A DNA stretch of 8,446 nt from Suilimivivens sp964458255 (GTDB lineage Bacteria; Bacillota; Clostridia; Lachnospirales; Lachnospiraceae). This document shows, in pieces, positions 1 through 6,240 of the stretch; position 1 is the stretch's first letter, and every line of letters begins with the position of its first letter. The stretch covers positions 1 to 8,446 of the forward strand of contig CAYWHY010000061.1 of assembly GCA_964458255.1 (NCBI GenBank), given 5' to 3'. The position numbers and the translations under genes were made by a program. Under the pieces are notes generated by a model. The model saw only the letters and a program-made list of their open reading frames with translations. It had not been told where the DNA came from and made no database searches.

Positions 1-67
1 CTATATTATTTTTTTGGAAATTAAAACTTGTGTTTATTATTTTTACAAATACCAGATATTGTGATTG

Positions 68-92
68 ATTTTCCGGAGGAATTACGGAAAAT
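68..92. repeat. Short inverted repeat ATTTTCCG-N9-CGGAAAAT
   Basis: Two perfect 8-base arms (68-75 and 85-92) face each other across a 9-base spacer in the gene-free left end. It could be an operator or a small hairpin. It resembles the Noc-binding palindrome ATTTCCCGGGAAAT only loosely, because the arms are separated by the spacer, so no factor is assigned. There is no T-tract after it on either strand good enough for a terminator. The arms are plainly visible; the function is unknown. Confidence 0.4.
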
Positions 93-105
93 GTTTAATT
101 TTTGG

Positions 106-120
106 ATGTTTCACGGAAAT
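106..120. promoter_or_regulatory. Degenerate parS-like site
   Basis: The sequence begins ATGTTTCACG, identical to the left half of the two perfect parS sites further along, then continues GAAAT. It lacks the central T and the closing ACA of the palindrome. It may be a decayed or weak ParB site. Its placement in the same 140-base cluster as the two perfect sites supports a relationship, but binding cannot be judged from sequence. Confidence 0.35.
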
Positions 121-138
121 TAGAAAATATTTATAAGA

Positions 139-148
139 ATGTTTCACG
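139..148. promoter_or_regulatory. parS half site
   Basis: ATGTTTCACG again matches the left half of the neighbouring perfect parS palindromes, but here it is followed by GGATGAATC with no right half. It lies between the degenerate site at 106 and the perfect site at 177. It is probably a remnant of a duplicated parS, or a weak spreading site. Confidence 0.3.
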
Positions 149-176
149 GGATGAATCACAAGATTTTGTGTTAAAA

Positions 177-192
177 TGTTTCACGTGAAACA
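177..192. promoter_or_regulatory. parS: parS centromere site 1
   Basis: TGTTTCACGTGAAACA is a perfect match to the bacterial parS consensus TGTTNCACGTGAAACA. One flanking base on each side extends it to an 18-base perfect palindrome. ParB (Spo0J) is known to load here, clamp DNA and spread, recruiting SMC and marking the origin region for segregation. The location beside the yidC-jag-mnmE-mnmG-rsmG cluster is where Firmicutes usually carry parS and often the parA/parB genes. Confidence 0.95.
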
Positions 193-227
193 TTATCTTG
201 TGTTTCATTTTTGAATATAATACCAGA

Positions 228-243
228 TGTTTCACGTGAAACA
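228..243. promoter_or_regulatory. parS: parS centromere site 2
   Basis: This is a second perfect parS, identical to the first over the same 18-base palindrome (227-244), with its start 51 bp further on, close to five helical turns. It ends only about 50 bp beyond the stop of the response-regulator gene, between that gene and whatever lies off the left edge. Two perfect sites this close together would give a strong ParB loading zone. Confidence 0.95.
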
Positions 244-250
244 TTTATAG

Positions 251-289
251 AAATGTAATAAGAAATAACCATACTATATTATTACATTT
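251..289 (-). terminator. Possible weak terminator after the response-regulator gene
   Basis: A perfect 11-bp dyad, AAATGTAATAA (251-261) against TTATTACATTT (279-289), with a 17-base loop starts 7 bases past the response-regulator stop codon. Position and symmetry suit a transcript end for the operon. The stem is almost all A/T, and the bases after it on the minus strand (CTATAAATG) do not form a U-run, so it would be a poor intrinsic terminator. It could instead be a 3' stabilising hairpin or simply AT-rich symmetry. Confidence 0.35.
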
Positions 290-296
290 TGCTATT

Positions 297-941
297 CTAA
301 TACAAAGCAACAATATTATTTCTAATAGCAAATATTGCCGCCTGCGTACGATCCGAAACATCAATCTTTTTAAAAATATTAGAAAGATGATTTTTAACAG
401 TTCTTTCGCTAATAGAAAGATTCGATGCAATTTCTTTATTAAACATACCACTTGCTACCTGTGCTAAAATTTCAATTTCTCTTTTTGTTAAAGAATCCAG
501 TCTTTCTTTATCAACATCTCTGTTAATCAGTCTGGAATTCAATGCAGGAATTAAACTCGGTTGAATATATGTATCATTATTGATAATATCATCAATTGCC
601 TTTTTTAATTCGGTTGAACCGGAATCCTTCAAAATATATCCGTTTGCTCCAATATCAACTGCCTTTACTAAATATTCTACTTCACTATGAACAGTAAGTA
701 TTAATACCTTTACAGGATTTTTTTTGGCTTTCAGTTCTTCTAAAACTTCTATACCATTCTTGCCAGGCATATTAATATCCAATAATAAAATATCAGGTGT
801 TATATTATCTAATTTTTTCAAACATTCAATGCCATCTCCAGCTTGTTCAATTACTTCAATACTTCCATCAAATTCAAGTAACTTTTTGATGCCTTCTCTC
901 ATTAATATATGGTCGTCGGTAAGCATAACCTTGATACTCAT
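297..941 (-). CDS. NarL/DegU-family response regulator
   Basis: This is a 214-residue two-component response regulator that would bind DNA when phosphorylated by the kinase encoded just upstream. Numbering from the chosen start: a receiver domain fills about residues 1-120, with the acidic pair DD at 9-10, the phospho-acceptor Asp55 in LLLDINMPG, Thr83 and Lys105. A LuxR/GerE helix-turn-helix follows at about 150-202 (LTKREIEIL ... NKEIASNLSISERTVKNHL), ending close to the C-terminus. All active-site residues are present. The frame can be opened at a TTG at 953, but that TTG lies inside the Shine-Dalgarno sequence GGAGGG, so ATG at 941 is preferred. The gene follows the kinase gene by 20 bp. 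Targets are unknown. Family assignment is secure; a DegU, NarL or LiaR identity is not. Confidence 0.95.
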   Translation of the reverse strand: MSIKVMLTDDHILMREGIKKLLEFDGSIEVIEQAGDGIECLKKLDNITPDILLLDINMPGKNGIEVLEELKAKKNPVKVLILTVHSEVEYLVKAVDIGANGYILKDSGSTELKKAIDDIINNDTYIQPSLIPALNSRLINRDVDKERLDSLTKREIEILAQVASGMFNKEIASNLSISERTVKNHLSNIFKKIDVSDRTQAAIFAIRNNIVALY

Positions 942-945
942 ATAA

Positions 946-951
946 CCCTCC
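946..951 (-). promoter_or_regulatory. Ribosome binding site fixing the response-regulator start
   Basis: GGAGGG on the minus strand ends 4 bases before ATG 941. It includes part of the alternative upstream TTG codon at 953, which therefore cannot be the real start. This decides for the 214-residue product. Confidence 0.8.
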
Positions 952-961
952 AAAATTCAAA

Positions 962-1627
962 TTACGGTTTTGGTACTTTTATTTCAATATTAGTTCCTTC
1001 ACCAATATTAGAAATAATATTTATTTTTCCATTTAACAAATAAACTCTCTCATACATAATAGATATTCCAAAATGCTTTCCCTTAAATGCTTCTTCTAAA
1101 GAAAATCCATTTCCGTTATCTGTAATATTTACCACTAATTCATTTTCTTTTTCTTTTAAAACAAAGCTTAAATTGTCTGCTTCGGAATGCTTAAAGGCAT
1201 TAAGAAGGGCTTCCCTTATAATTCTATACAAAGTAACAAGAAAAATATTAAAAATTTCTCTTTTCTCCTGAACATCAGGAAGCCTGATATCATCTATCTC
1301 AAAAATAATTTCGCAATTCTTATATTGCGATTTTAAACTTAAAACTTCATTTTCAACACATTGCTTAAAACCTAAATCATCAAAGGTCATTGGCCTGAGA
1401 TCAAAAATAGTATCCCTGATTCCACTAATAGTATGCTTTAAATTTTGTATACAGGATTCCAATTCAAGCTTTGCACTGATAGGATCATTATCTATATACA
1501 TAAAACTTAATTCCAACATATGAATTAAATGTGTTAAATCCTGTAAAGAAGAATCATGAAGCTCACATGCAATTCGACTTCTCTCTTTTTCCTGGACATC
1601 CAACACTCTTATCGGTTCCATTTTCAT
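962..1627 (-). CDS. Soluble NarL/DegS-type sensor histidine kinase, no sensor domain
   Basis: This is a short histidine kinase of about 221 residues that should phosphorylate the adjacent response regulator. From the chosen start, the HisKA_3 dimerisation helix holds the phospho-accepting His24 in ACELHDSSLQDL, followed by an LRPMTFDDLG segment like that of DegS. The ATP-binding domain has the N-box REALLNAFKHSEA near residues 139-151 and the DNGNGF G-box near 169-174, then a glycine-rich end (GKHFGISIMYERV, IGEGTNIEIKVP). No transmembrane segment and no PAS, GAF or other sensing domain is visible; only about 16 residues precede the catalytic core. The frame extends 13 codons upstream to an ATG at 1666 without a ribosome site, whereas ATG 1627 has AAGGA 10 bases upstream. 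A signal may come through a partner protein. The gene lies about 98 bp after rsmG. Confidence 0.93.
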   Translation of the reverse strand: MKMEPIRVLDVQEKERSRIACELHDSSLQDLTHLIHMLELSFMYIDNDPISAKLELESCIQNLKHTISGIRDTIFDLRPMTFDDLGFKQCVENEVLSLKSQYKNCEIIFEIDDIRLPDVQEKREIFNIFLVTLYRIIREALLNAFKHSEADNLSFVLKEKENELVVNITDNGNGFSLEEAFKGKHFGISIMYERVYLLNGKINIISNIGEGTNIEIKVPKP

Positions 1628-1637
1628 GCTAATAACA

Positions 1638-1642
1638 TCCTT
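1638..1642 (-). promoter_or_regulatory. Ribosome binding site fixing the kinase start
   Basis: AAGGA on the minus strand sits 10 bases before ATG 1627. No such site precedes the earlier ATG at 1666, so the shorter kinase without the hydrophobic MILLYYFYKD lead is favoured. Confidence 0.6.
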
Positions 1643-1725
1643 ATAAAAATAGTATAAAAGTATCATATAATAAAAAGTGAAATAAGAAAAGATAAAAATA
1701 AAGAAAGCATGTAAAATTATCTTAT

Positions 1726-2484
1726 TTATTTGCTATAAATCGGTTCTTTAGAAGGAAGTCCCGCTTTTCTGGGAAACTTACCAGGCGTATTTTTACATTT
1801 CCTAATCATAAAAAGGTTTCTGTAAATATCAGAATCAGGAAGAAAAAATTCTATCTGATTTTCATATTTACCACCAAGTACTTTAATTGCTTCCTTGGCA
1901 TTTTCAAATTCTTCCGTAATTTTTTCAGACTTATAAGAAATGAAAAATCCGTACATTTTTACAAAAGGAAGACAATATTCCGAAAGAGTAGCCAGATTAG
2001 CAACTGCTCTGGAAACGCAAATATCAAAACTTTCTCTGTATTCTTTTTTCTTTGCAAAATCCTCTGCTCTTCCGTGAAATGCTTCTATATCATTAAGCCC
2101 CAGTTTATCAATTACTTCATTTAAAAAAGAAACTCTTTTATTTAAAGAATCCAAAAGCACCACTTTTACATTCGGAAACATTATTTTTAAAGGAATTCCC
2201 GGAAAACCGGCACCTGTTCCTACATCAATTAATGTATATTGCTTTTCATAAATATCCGGCAGAGCACGAATAAGAGAAACGCTGTCTATAAAATGTTTTT
2301 TTACCACTTCTTCAAATTCCGTAATAGCTGTAAGATTCATAAAAGAATTCCACTCTTTTAAAAGTTCATAATATAGAATGAACTGCTCAGTTTGTTTTTC
2401 CGTAATTTTCAAACCAAATTCTTTTAAATCTTCTAAAAAAGAACTGCAATTATATTTTTCCAATGAAAAAACCTGTCCTTTCAC
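1726..2484 (-). CDS. rsmG: 16S rRNA (guanine-527-N7) methyltransferase RsmG
   Basis: RsmG (GidB) transfers a methyl group from S-adenosylmethionine to N7 of G527 in 16S rRNA; its loss is known to give low-level streptomycin resistance. The 252-residue frame matches the family along its length: SAM-binding loop DVGTGAGFPGIPLK (87-100), LDSLNKR (111-117), GRAED (138-142), SRAVANL (158-164) and the characteristic basic tail KNTPGKFPRKAGLPSKEPI near the end. The GTG start overlaps the mnmG stop by four bases (GTGA), a sign of translational coupling. A TTG at 2463 has a better ribosome site (AAGGACAGG, about 8 bases away) and would give a 245-residue protein closer to the usual length, so the start is uncertain. 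The reading frame is intact, but coupling to mnmG could be affected by the break in that gene. Confidence 0.97.
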   Translation of the reverse strand: MKGQVFSLEKYNCSSFLEDLKEFGLKITEKQTEQFILYYELLKEWNSFMNLTAITEFEEVVKKHFIDSVSLIRALPDIYEKQYTLIDVGTGAGFPGIPLKIMFPNVKVVLLDSLNKRVSFLNEVIDKLGLNDIEAFHGRAEDFAKKKEYRESFDICVSRAVANLATLSEYCLPFVKMYGFFISYKSEKITEEFENAKEAIKVLGGKYENQIEFFLPDSDIYRNLFMIRKCKNTPGKFPRKAGLPSKEPIYSK

Positions 2485-3437
2485 TTTCTATTTAACTGCT
2501 CCAAATAAACAAGTAAAACAGAAATATCTGCCGGAGATACTCCGGAAATTCTGGAAGCCTGTCCGATAGATACCGGATGGAAGGATTTTAATTTTTGTCT
2601 TGCCTCTAAACGAAGACTTGGCACATCATCATAATCAAGTGTTTCCGGAATAAATTTCTTTTCCATCTTCTTAAACTGATTTACCTGTCTTAACTGTCTT
2701 TCAATATATCCTTCATATTTTATTTCTATTTCAACCTGTTCAATGACATCATCAGGAAGACTTTCTCTGTCAGGATCTAACGGTGCCAATATCTCATAAG
2801 AAAGCTCAGGTCTACACATAAGTTCTGCTAAATTAGTTCCTGTTTTTAAAGTAGAACTTCCGTGAGTTTCCAAAAACTCCTGATTTGCTTTGGCAGCTCC
2901 GATAGAAATATTTTTAAGCCTCTCAATTTCTTTTTTTATTAAAAACTGTTTATTTAAAACATCATCATATTGTTTCTTAGAAACAAGTCCAACCTGAAAA
3001 CCTTTTTCACGAAGTCTTATATCTGCATTATCCTGACGAAGCAGAAGTCTGTATTCAGCTCTGGAAGTCATCATTCTGTAAGGCTCAAAATTTTCTTTGG
3101 TAACAAGGTCATCAATTAAAACACCGATATATGCTTCCGATCTGTCAAGAATCAATTCTTCTTTTTCTTTAATAAACATAGAAGCATTGATACCTGCAAT
3201 CAATCCTTGGACTGCAGCTTCTTCATAACCACTGCTTCCGTTAAACTGGCCACCGCTGTATAAGCCTTCTATATCTTTAAATCCTAAAGTAGGATATAAC
3301 TGCTTGGGATTAATACAATCATATTCAATTGCATAAGCATTTCTTACAATTTTACAATTTTCAAGTCCCGGAACTGTTCGATACATAGCAAGCTGTACAT
3401 CTTCAGGAAGAGAAGATGACATACCACCAACATACAT
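2481..3437 (-). CDS. mnmG: MnmG C-terminal fragment (gene split by duplication)
   Basis: This is the downstream part of the tRNA-modifying flavoprotein MnmG (GidA). From the first internal ATG it encodes 318 residues: the repeated segment first, then the unique end with SGGQFNGSSGYEEAAVQG (61-78), the MTSRAEYRLLLRQDNAD signature (123-139), IEIKYEGYI (237-245) and RISGVSPADIS (296-306). It carries the C-terminal helical region that binds MnmE and tRNA, but not the FAD-binding glycine loop. In its own frame it stays open upstream only to a TGA at 3558-3560, right at the duplication junction. ATG 3437 is an internal Met of the full protein with no convincing ribosome site, so independent translation is doubtful. 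It overlaps rsmG by four bases. The remaining sequence shows no decay, so the break is recent or an assembly error. Confidence 0.9.
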   Translation of the reverse strand: MYVGGMSSSLPEDVQLAMYRTVPGLENCKIVRNAYAIEYDCINPKQLYPTLGFKDIEGLYSGGQFNGSSGYEEAAVQGLIAGINASMFIKEKEELILDRSEAYIGVLIDDLVTKENFEPYRMMTSRAEYRLLLRQDNADIRLREKGFQVGLVSKKQYDDVLNKQFLIKKEIERLKNISIGAAKANQEFLETHGSSTLKTGTNLAELMCRPELSYEILAPLDPDRESLPDDVIEQVEIEIKYEGYIERQLRQVNQFKKMEKKFIPETLDYDDVPSLRLEARQKLKSFHPVSIGQASRISGVSPADISVLLVYLEQLNRK

Positions 3438-3556
3438 TTCGTTTGTATGTAATCCTTCCGGTTCAATAAATACCTGATGACGATCTTTATCCGCAAACTT
3501 TACAACCTTATCTTCAATAGAAGGACAATATCTGGGACCGGTTCCTTCAATTACTC
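3220..3556. repeat. Partial tandem duplication in mnmG, copy 1
   Basis: This left copy matches 3555-3891 at an offset of 335 bp. The two copies share a 2-base overlap (TC) at the junction. Because 335 is not a multiple of three, the duplication shifts the mnmG frame. Four differences from the other copy occur at 3255, 3264, 3267 and 3272; I saw none elsewhere. This copy reads into the 3' part of the gene and encodes Ile in GFKDIEGLY. Confidence 0.95.
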
Positions 3557-4744
3557 TTCATAACCACTGCTTCCGTTAAACTGGCCACCACTGTATAAAC
3601 CCTCTACATCTTTAAATCCTAAAGTAGGATATAACTGCTTGGGATTAATACAATCATATTCAATTGCATAAGCATTTCTTACAATTTTACAATTTTCAAG
3701 TCCCGGAACTGTTCGATACATAGCAAGCTGTACATCTTCAGGAAGAGAAGATGACATACCACCAACATACATTTCGTTTGTATGTAATCCTTCCGGTTCA
3801 ATAAATACCTGATGACGATCTTTATCCGCAAACTTTACAACCTTATCTTCAATAGAAGGACAATATCTGGGACCGGTTCCTTCAATTACTCCTGCATAAA
3901 TAGGAGAACGATCAAGATTATTTTTTATAATTTCATGTGTCTTTTCATTCGTATAAGTTAAATAACAGGAAACCTGCTCAATCTGAACATCTTCCGGATT
4001 GGTAGAAAAAGAAAAAGGTACAATTCTTTCATCACCAACCTGTTCTTCCATTTTAGAAAAATCAATACTTCTTTTATCCATTCTGGCAGGAGTACCTGTT
4101 TTAAATCTTCTCATTTCAATTCCCATTTTAACAAGAGAATCTGTTAAATAATTGGCAGCCTGTAAACCATTAGGACCTGTATAAGTAATTGCTTCTCCAC
4201 AAAGACAACGTGCTTTCAAATAAGTACCGGTACAAAGAACTACTGCCTTACACTCATAAACTGCACCTGTAAAAGTTTTTAAACCTGTAATTCTTTTAGT
4301 GGCTTTCTTTTCTTTTTTTTCTGATTTGGGAATATCTTCCCACAATAATTCACAAACCTCTGCCTGTTTAATAGTAAGATGATCCTGATTTTCCAAAACT
4401 TTACGCATTTCTCTTGTATATTCGGCTTTATCTGCCTGAGCACGAAGAGAATGAACAGCAGGACCTTTTGACACATTTAACATTTTAGACTGAATAAAAG
4501 TTTTATCTATATTTTTACCCATTTCACCGCCAAGTGCATCAAGTTCTCTGACTAAATGTCCTTTAGAAGAACCACCGACATTAGGATTACAAGGCATTAA
4601 AGCAATACTGTCAACACTAACCGTAAAAATTACAGTTTCAAGTCCCAGCCTTGCACAGGCCAAAGCAGCTTCACAGCCTGCATGTCCCGCACCAACGACA
4701 CACACATCAACTTTTTCTTTTATTCCATTACATTTTTCAGACAT
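3551..4744 (-). CDS. mnmG: MnmG N-terminal fragment (gene split by duplication)
   Basis: MnmG with MnmE installs the carboxymethylaminomethyl (or aminomethyl) group at C5 of wobble U34 in certain tRNAs, using FAD, NADH and methylene-tetrahydrofolate. This fragment has the FAD-binding loop GAGHAGCEAA (18-27 from the chosen start), CNPNVGGSSKGHLVRELDALGG, the CYLTYTNEKTHE cysteine motif and GTGPRYCPSIEDK. It then runs through the repeated segment to GYEE and meets TAA at 3551-3553, made by the duplication junction. About 245 residues of the C-terminal half are missing, so the product should lack MnmE and tRNA binding. The frame opens at ATG 4753, but AAGGA touches that codon and is correctly spaced for ATG 4744, giving 397 residues. 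It follows mnmE closely. Deleting 335 bp would rebuild a normal-length MnmG of 642-645 residues. Confidence 0.93.
   Translation of the reverse strand: MSEKCNGIKEKVDVCVVGAGHAGCEAALACARLGLETVIFTVSVDSIALMPCNPNVGGSSKGHLVRELDALGGEMGKNIDKTFIQSKMLNVSKGPAVHSLRAQADKAEYTREMRKVLENQDHLTIKQAEVCELLWEDIPKSEKKEKKATKRITGLKTFTGAVYECKAVVLCTGTYLKARCLCGEAITYTGPNGLQAANYLTDSLVKMGIEMRRFKTGTPARMDKRSIDFSKMEEQVGDERIVPFSFSTNPEDVQIEQVSCYLTYTNEKTHEIIKNNLDRSPIYAGVIEGTGPRYCPSIEDKVVKFADKDRHQVFIEPEGLHTNEMYVGGMSSSLPEDVQLAMYRTVPGLENCKIVRNAYAIEYDCINPKQLYPTLGFKDVEGLYSGGQFNGSSGYEE
3555..3891. repeat. Partial tandem duplication in mnmG, copy 2
   Basis: This right copy is identical to 3220-3556 except at 3590, 3599, 3602 and 3607. 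In coding terms the four changes are one Ile/Val substitution and three silent third-position changes (Glu, Gly, Ser), all transitions. It is continuous with the 5' part of mnmG. The remaining 280-odd bases of the two copies look identical, so the differences cluster beside the junction end of this copy. Confidence 0.95.
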
Positions 4745-4752
4745 TTTTTTCA

Positions 4753-4757
4753 TCCTT
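4753..4757 (-). promoter_or_regulatory. Ribosome binding site deciding the mnmG start
   Basis: AAGGA on the minus strand abuts and partly overlaps the first ATG (4753), which it therefore cannot serve. It is 8 bases from the second ATG at 4744. The second ATG, giving a protein that begins MSEKCNG, is the likelier start. Confidence 0.65.
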
Positions 4758-4781
4758 ATCTAAACATAATTTAAATAATCT

Positions 4782-6164
4782 TTATTTACCCATACAAAAC
4801 TTAGAAAAGATTTCATTTACAAGATCTTCTCCCACTTCTTCTCCTATAATAGTTCCTAAAGAAGTATAAGCACTCATTAAATCAATAGAATAAAAATCCT
4901 CCGGCATATTATTCAATAGACTTTTCTTTACCTGCTTTAAACTTTCATAAGCATCGATTAATAATTCTTTATGTCTTATATTGGTGATCATAACTTCATC
5001 ATTATCGGAAATATTACCACTTAAAAACATCTCTTTTATGGTATTTTCAAATTCATCCATTCCAATATTTTCTTTGGTAGAAGTTTTTATAATTAAGATA
5101 TCCTCTTTGATTTTTTTTCTTAAATCTTCTTCCGATACCTTTGCTTTCAAATCTGTTTTATTTAAAAGGACTATACATTTTTTATCCTTTATTAAATCTA
5201 AAATTTCATAATCACTTTCATCAAAATCTACAGACGAATCTACTACATATATAATTAAATCAGCATCTAAAGCATACTTTTTTGCTTTTTCTACACCAAT
5301 TTTTTCAATAACATCTTCCGTAGAACGAATACCGGCTGTATCAATAATATTAAGCCCTATTCCATGAAGTTTAATATTCTCTTCCAGAATATCTCTGGTA
5401 GTACCGGCTATATCAGTAACGATTGCTTTTTCTTCTCCTGCAAGTAAATTAAGCAGAGAAGATTTACCTGCATTTGGTTTACCCACAATAACCGTATTGA
5501 TTCCTTCTTTTATGATTTTACCATTATCAGCAGATAAAATCATCTTATCCACATCACTTAATAATTTATCTACCTTTATACCCAGTTTTTCAGGATAATC
5601 CTCTAAACTATAATGTTCCGGATCATCTAATGCTGATTCTATAAAAGCAATCTCATAAATAATTGCATCTCTCAACTTTTTAACAGCAGAAGAAACAGAA
5701 CCTCTAAGCTGATTTACAGAACTTTTAAGTGCTAATTCATTTTTAGAAGAAATAATATCCATAACAGCTTCTGCTTTTGACAAATCAATTCTTCCGTTTA
5801 AAAAAGCACGCTTTGTAAATTCACCGGGTTCAGCTAATCTGGCACCATTTTTAACAACCAACTCCAAAATACGATTCATTATTAAAATGCCGCCATGACA
5901 ATTTATTTCTACCGTATCTTCTGTCGTAAAACTTTTAGGAGCTCTCATAACGGAAACCATAACTTCATCCAAAACATTTTCTTTATCATAAATAAATCCA
6001 TAATGAATGGTATGACTTTGTACATCTTCCAATTGAATTTTTTTATTGGCTGCTTTAAAAATTTTATCAGCAATCTTTAATGCTTCCTCTCCGCTAATTC
6101 TTATAATACCTATTCCGGAATGAGTCATACCTGTTGCAATGGCAGTAATTGTATCCGTTTTCAT
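4782..6164 (-). CDS. mnmE: tRNA uridine-5-carboxymethylaminomethyl synthesis GTPase MnmE
   Basis: MnmE (TrmE/ThdF) is the GTPase half of the complex that modifies wobble U34 in certain tRNAs; its folate-binding N-terminal domain supplies the one-carbon unit. The 460-residue protein is full length for the family. Seen in order: the N-terminal domain with CHGG (89-92) and GEFTKRAFLNGRIDL (114-128), a helical domain, then the inserted G domain with P-loop GKPNAGKS (228-235), switch TTRD (255-258), DTAG (275-278) and NKTD (335-338). The protein ends in CMGK (457-460), the conserved C-terminal motif whose cysteine matters for catalysis. Every key residue is present. ATG 6164 is preceded by GAGG at a rather long spacing, about 13 bases. 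The gene lies between jag and mnmG; its partner is broken in this sequence, so the pair may not function here unless that break is an artefact. Confidence 0.98.
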   Translation of the reverse strand: MKTDTITAIATGMTHSGIGIIRISGEEALKIADKIFKAANKKIQLEDVQSHTIHYGFIYDKENVLDEVMVSVMRAPKSFTTEDTVEINCHGGILIMNRILELVVKNGARLAEPGEFTKRAFLNGRIDLSKAEAVMDIISSKNELALKSSVNQLRGSVSSAVKKLRDAIIYEIAFIESALDDPEHYSLEDYPEKLGIKVDKLLSDVDKMILSADNGKIIKEGINTVIVGKPNAGKSSLLNLLAGEEKAIVTDIAGTTRDILEENIKLHGIGLNIIDTAGIRSTEDVIEKIGVEKAKKYALDADLIIYVVDSSVDFDESDYEILDLIKDKKCIVLLNKTDLKAKVSEEDLRKKIKEDILIIKTSTKENIGMDEFENTIKEMFLSGNISDNDEVMITNIRHKELLIDAYESLKQVKKSLLNNMPEDFYSIDLMSAYTSLGTIIGEEVGEDLVNEIFSKFCMGK

Positions 6165-6193
6165 TTTGTATTATTATACCTCTTTTTCTGAAT

Positions 6194-6231
6194 AAATGAG
6201 GGAATGGTTTACCCCATTCCCCCAATCATTT
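6194..6231 (-). terminator. Strong hairpin between jag and mnmE, possible attenuator or processing site
   Basis: GGGAATGG (6200-6207) pairs perfectly with CCATTCCC (6214-6221) across a 6-base loop. Beyond a 4-base bulge on one side, AAATGA (6194-6199) pairs with TCATTT (6226-6231). The hairpin starts 9 bases past the jag stop and lies about 30 bases before mnmE. On the minus strand the right arm is followed by TATTC rather than a run of T, so full termination is unlikely. It may instead reduce read-through into mnmE, mark an mRNA cleavage site or stabilise the yidC-jag message. Confidence 0.5.
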
Positions 6232-6240
6232 TAAACAACT

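Noticed and set aside
91..216. Three short plus-strand frames starting at ATGs in the left gap, two of them encoding MFHG
   Set aside because: The resemblance comes from the repeated ATGTTTCACG of the parS-like sites read as codons. None is longer than 14 codons, and only the first has a ribosome-like site.
1..296. Search for DnaA boxes or an origin in the left gap
   Set aside because: No TTATNCACA or its complement was found; the nearest TGTG-containing words have two or more mismatches. The expected origin lies to the right, beyond yidD.
1651..1656. TATACT on the minus strand before the kinase gene, as a possible -10 box for a separate promoter
   Set aside because: The hexamer 17 or 18 bases upstream (CACTTT or TCACTT) does not resemble TTGACA, and the area is so AT-rich that such a match is expected by chance. 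A promoter here remains possible but is not supported.
1667..1725. Possible terminator between rsmG and the kinase gene
   Set aside because: Only a loose A/T stem (AAGATAA with TTATCTT, more than 20 bases apart) can be drawn, and it has no GC pairs to speak of. Read-through from rsmG into the kinase gene is plausible.
3221..3891. The mnmG direct repeat as a mobile element or insertion
   Set aside because: Both copies are simply mnmG coding sequence, with no terminal inverted repeats, no transposase and no extra sequence at the junction beyond a 2-base overlap.
4651..4869. Plus-strand open frame opposite the mnmG start and the mnmE end
   Set aside because: It overlaps two well-supported genes on the other strand, crosses their boundary, and its product resembles no family. 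The same applies to the other plus-strand frames opposite mnmE, yidC and the response regulator.
6173..6178. TATAAT on the minus strand just before mnmE, as a possible -10 box
   Set aside because: It lies 8 bases from the start codon, which would leave an almost leaderless transcript, and no -35-like hexamer sits at the right distance. It is best read as the AT-rich spacer after the ribosome site.
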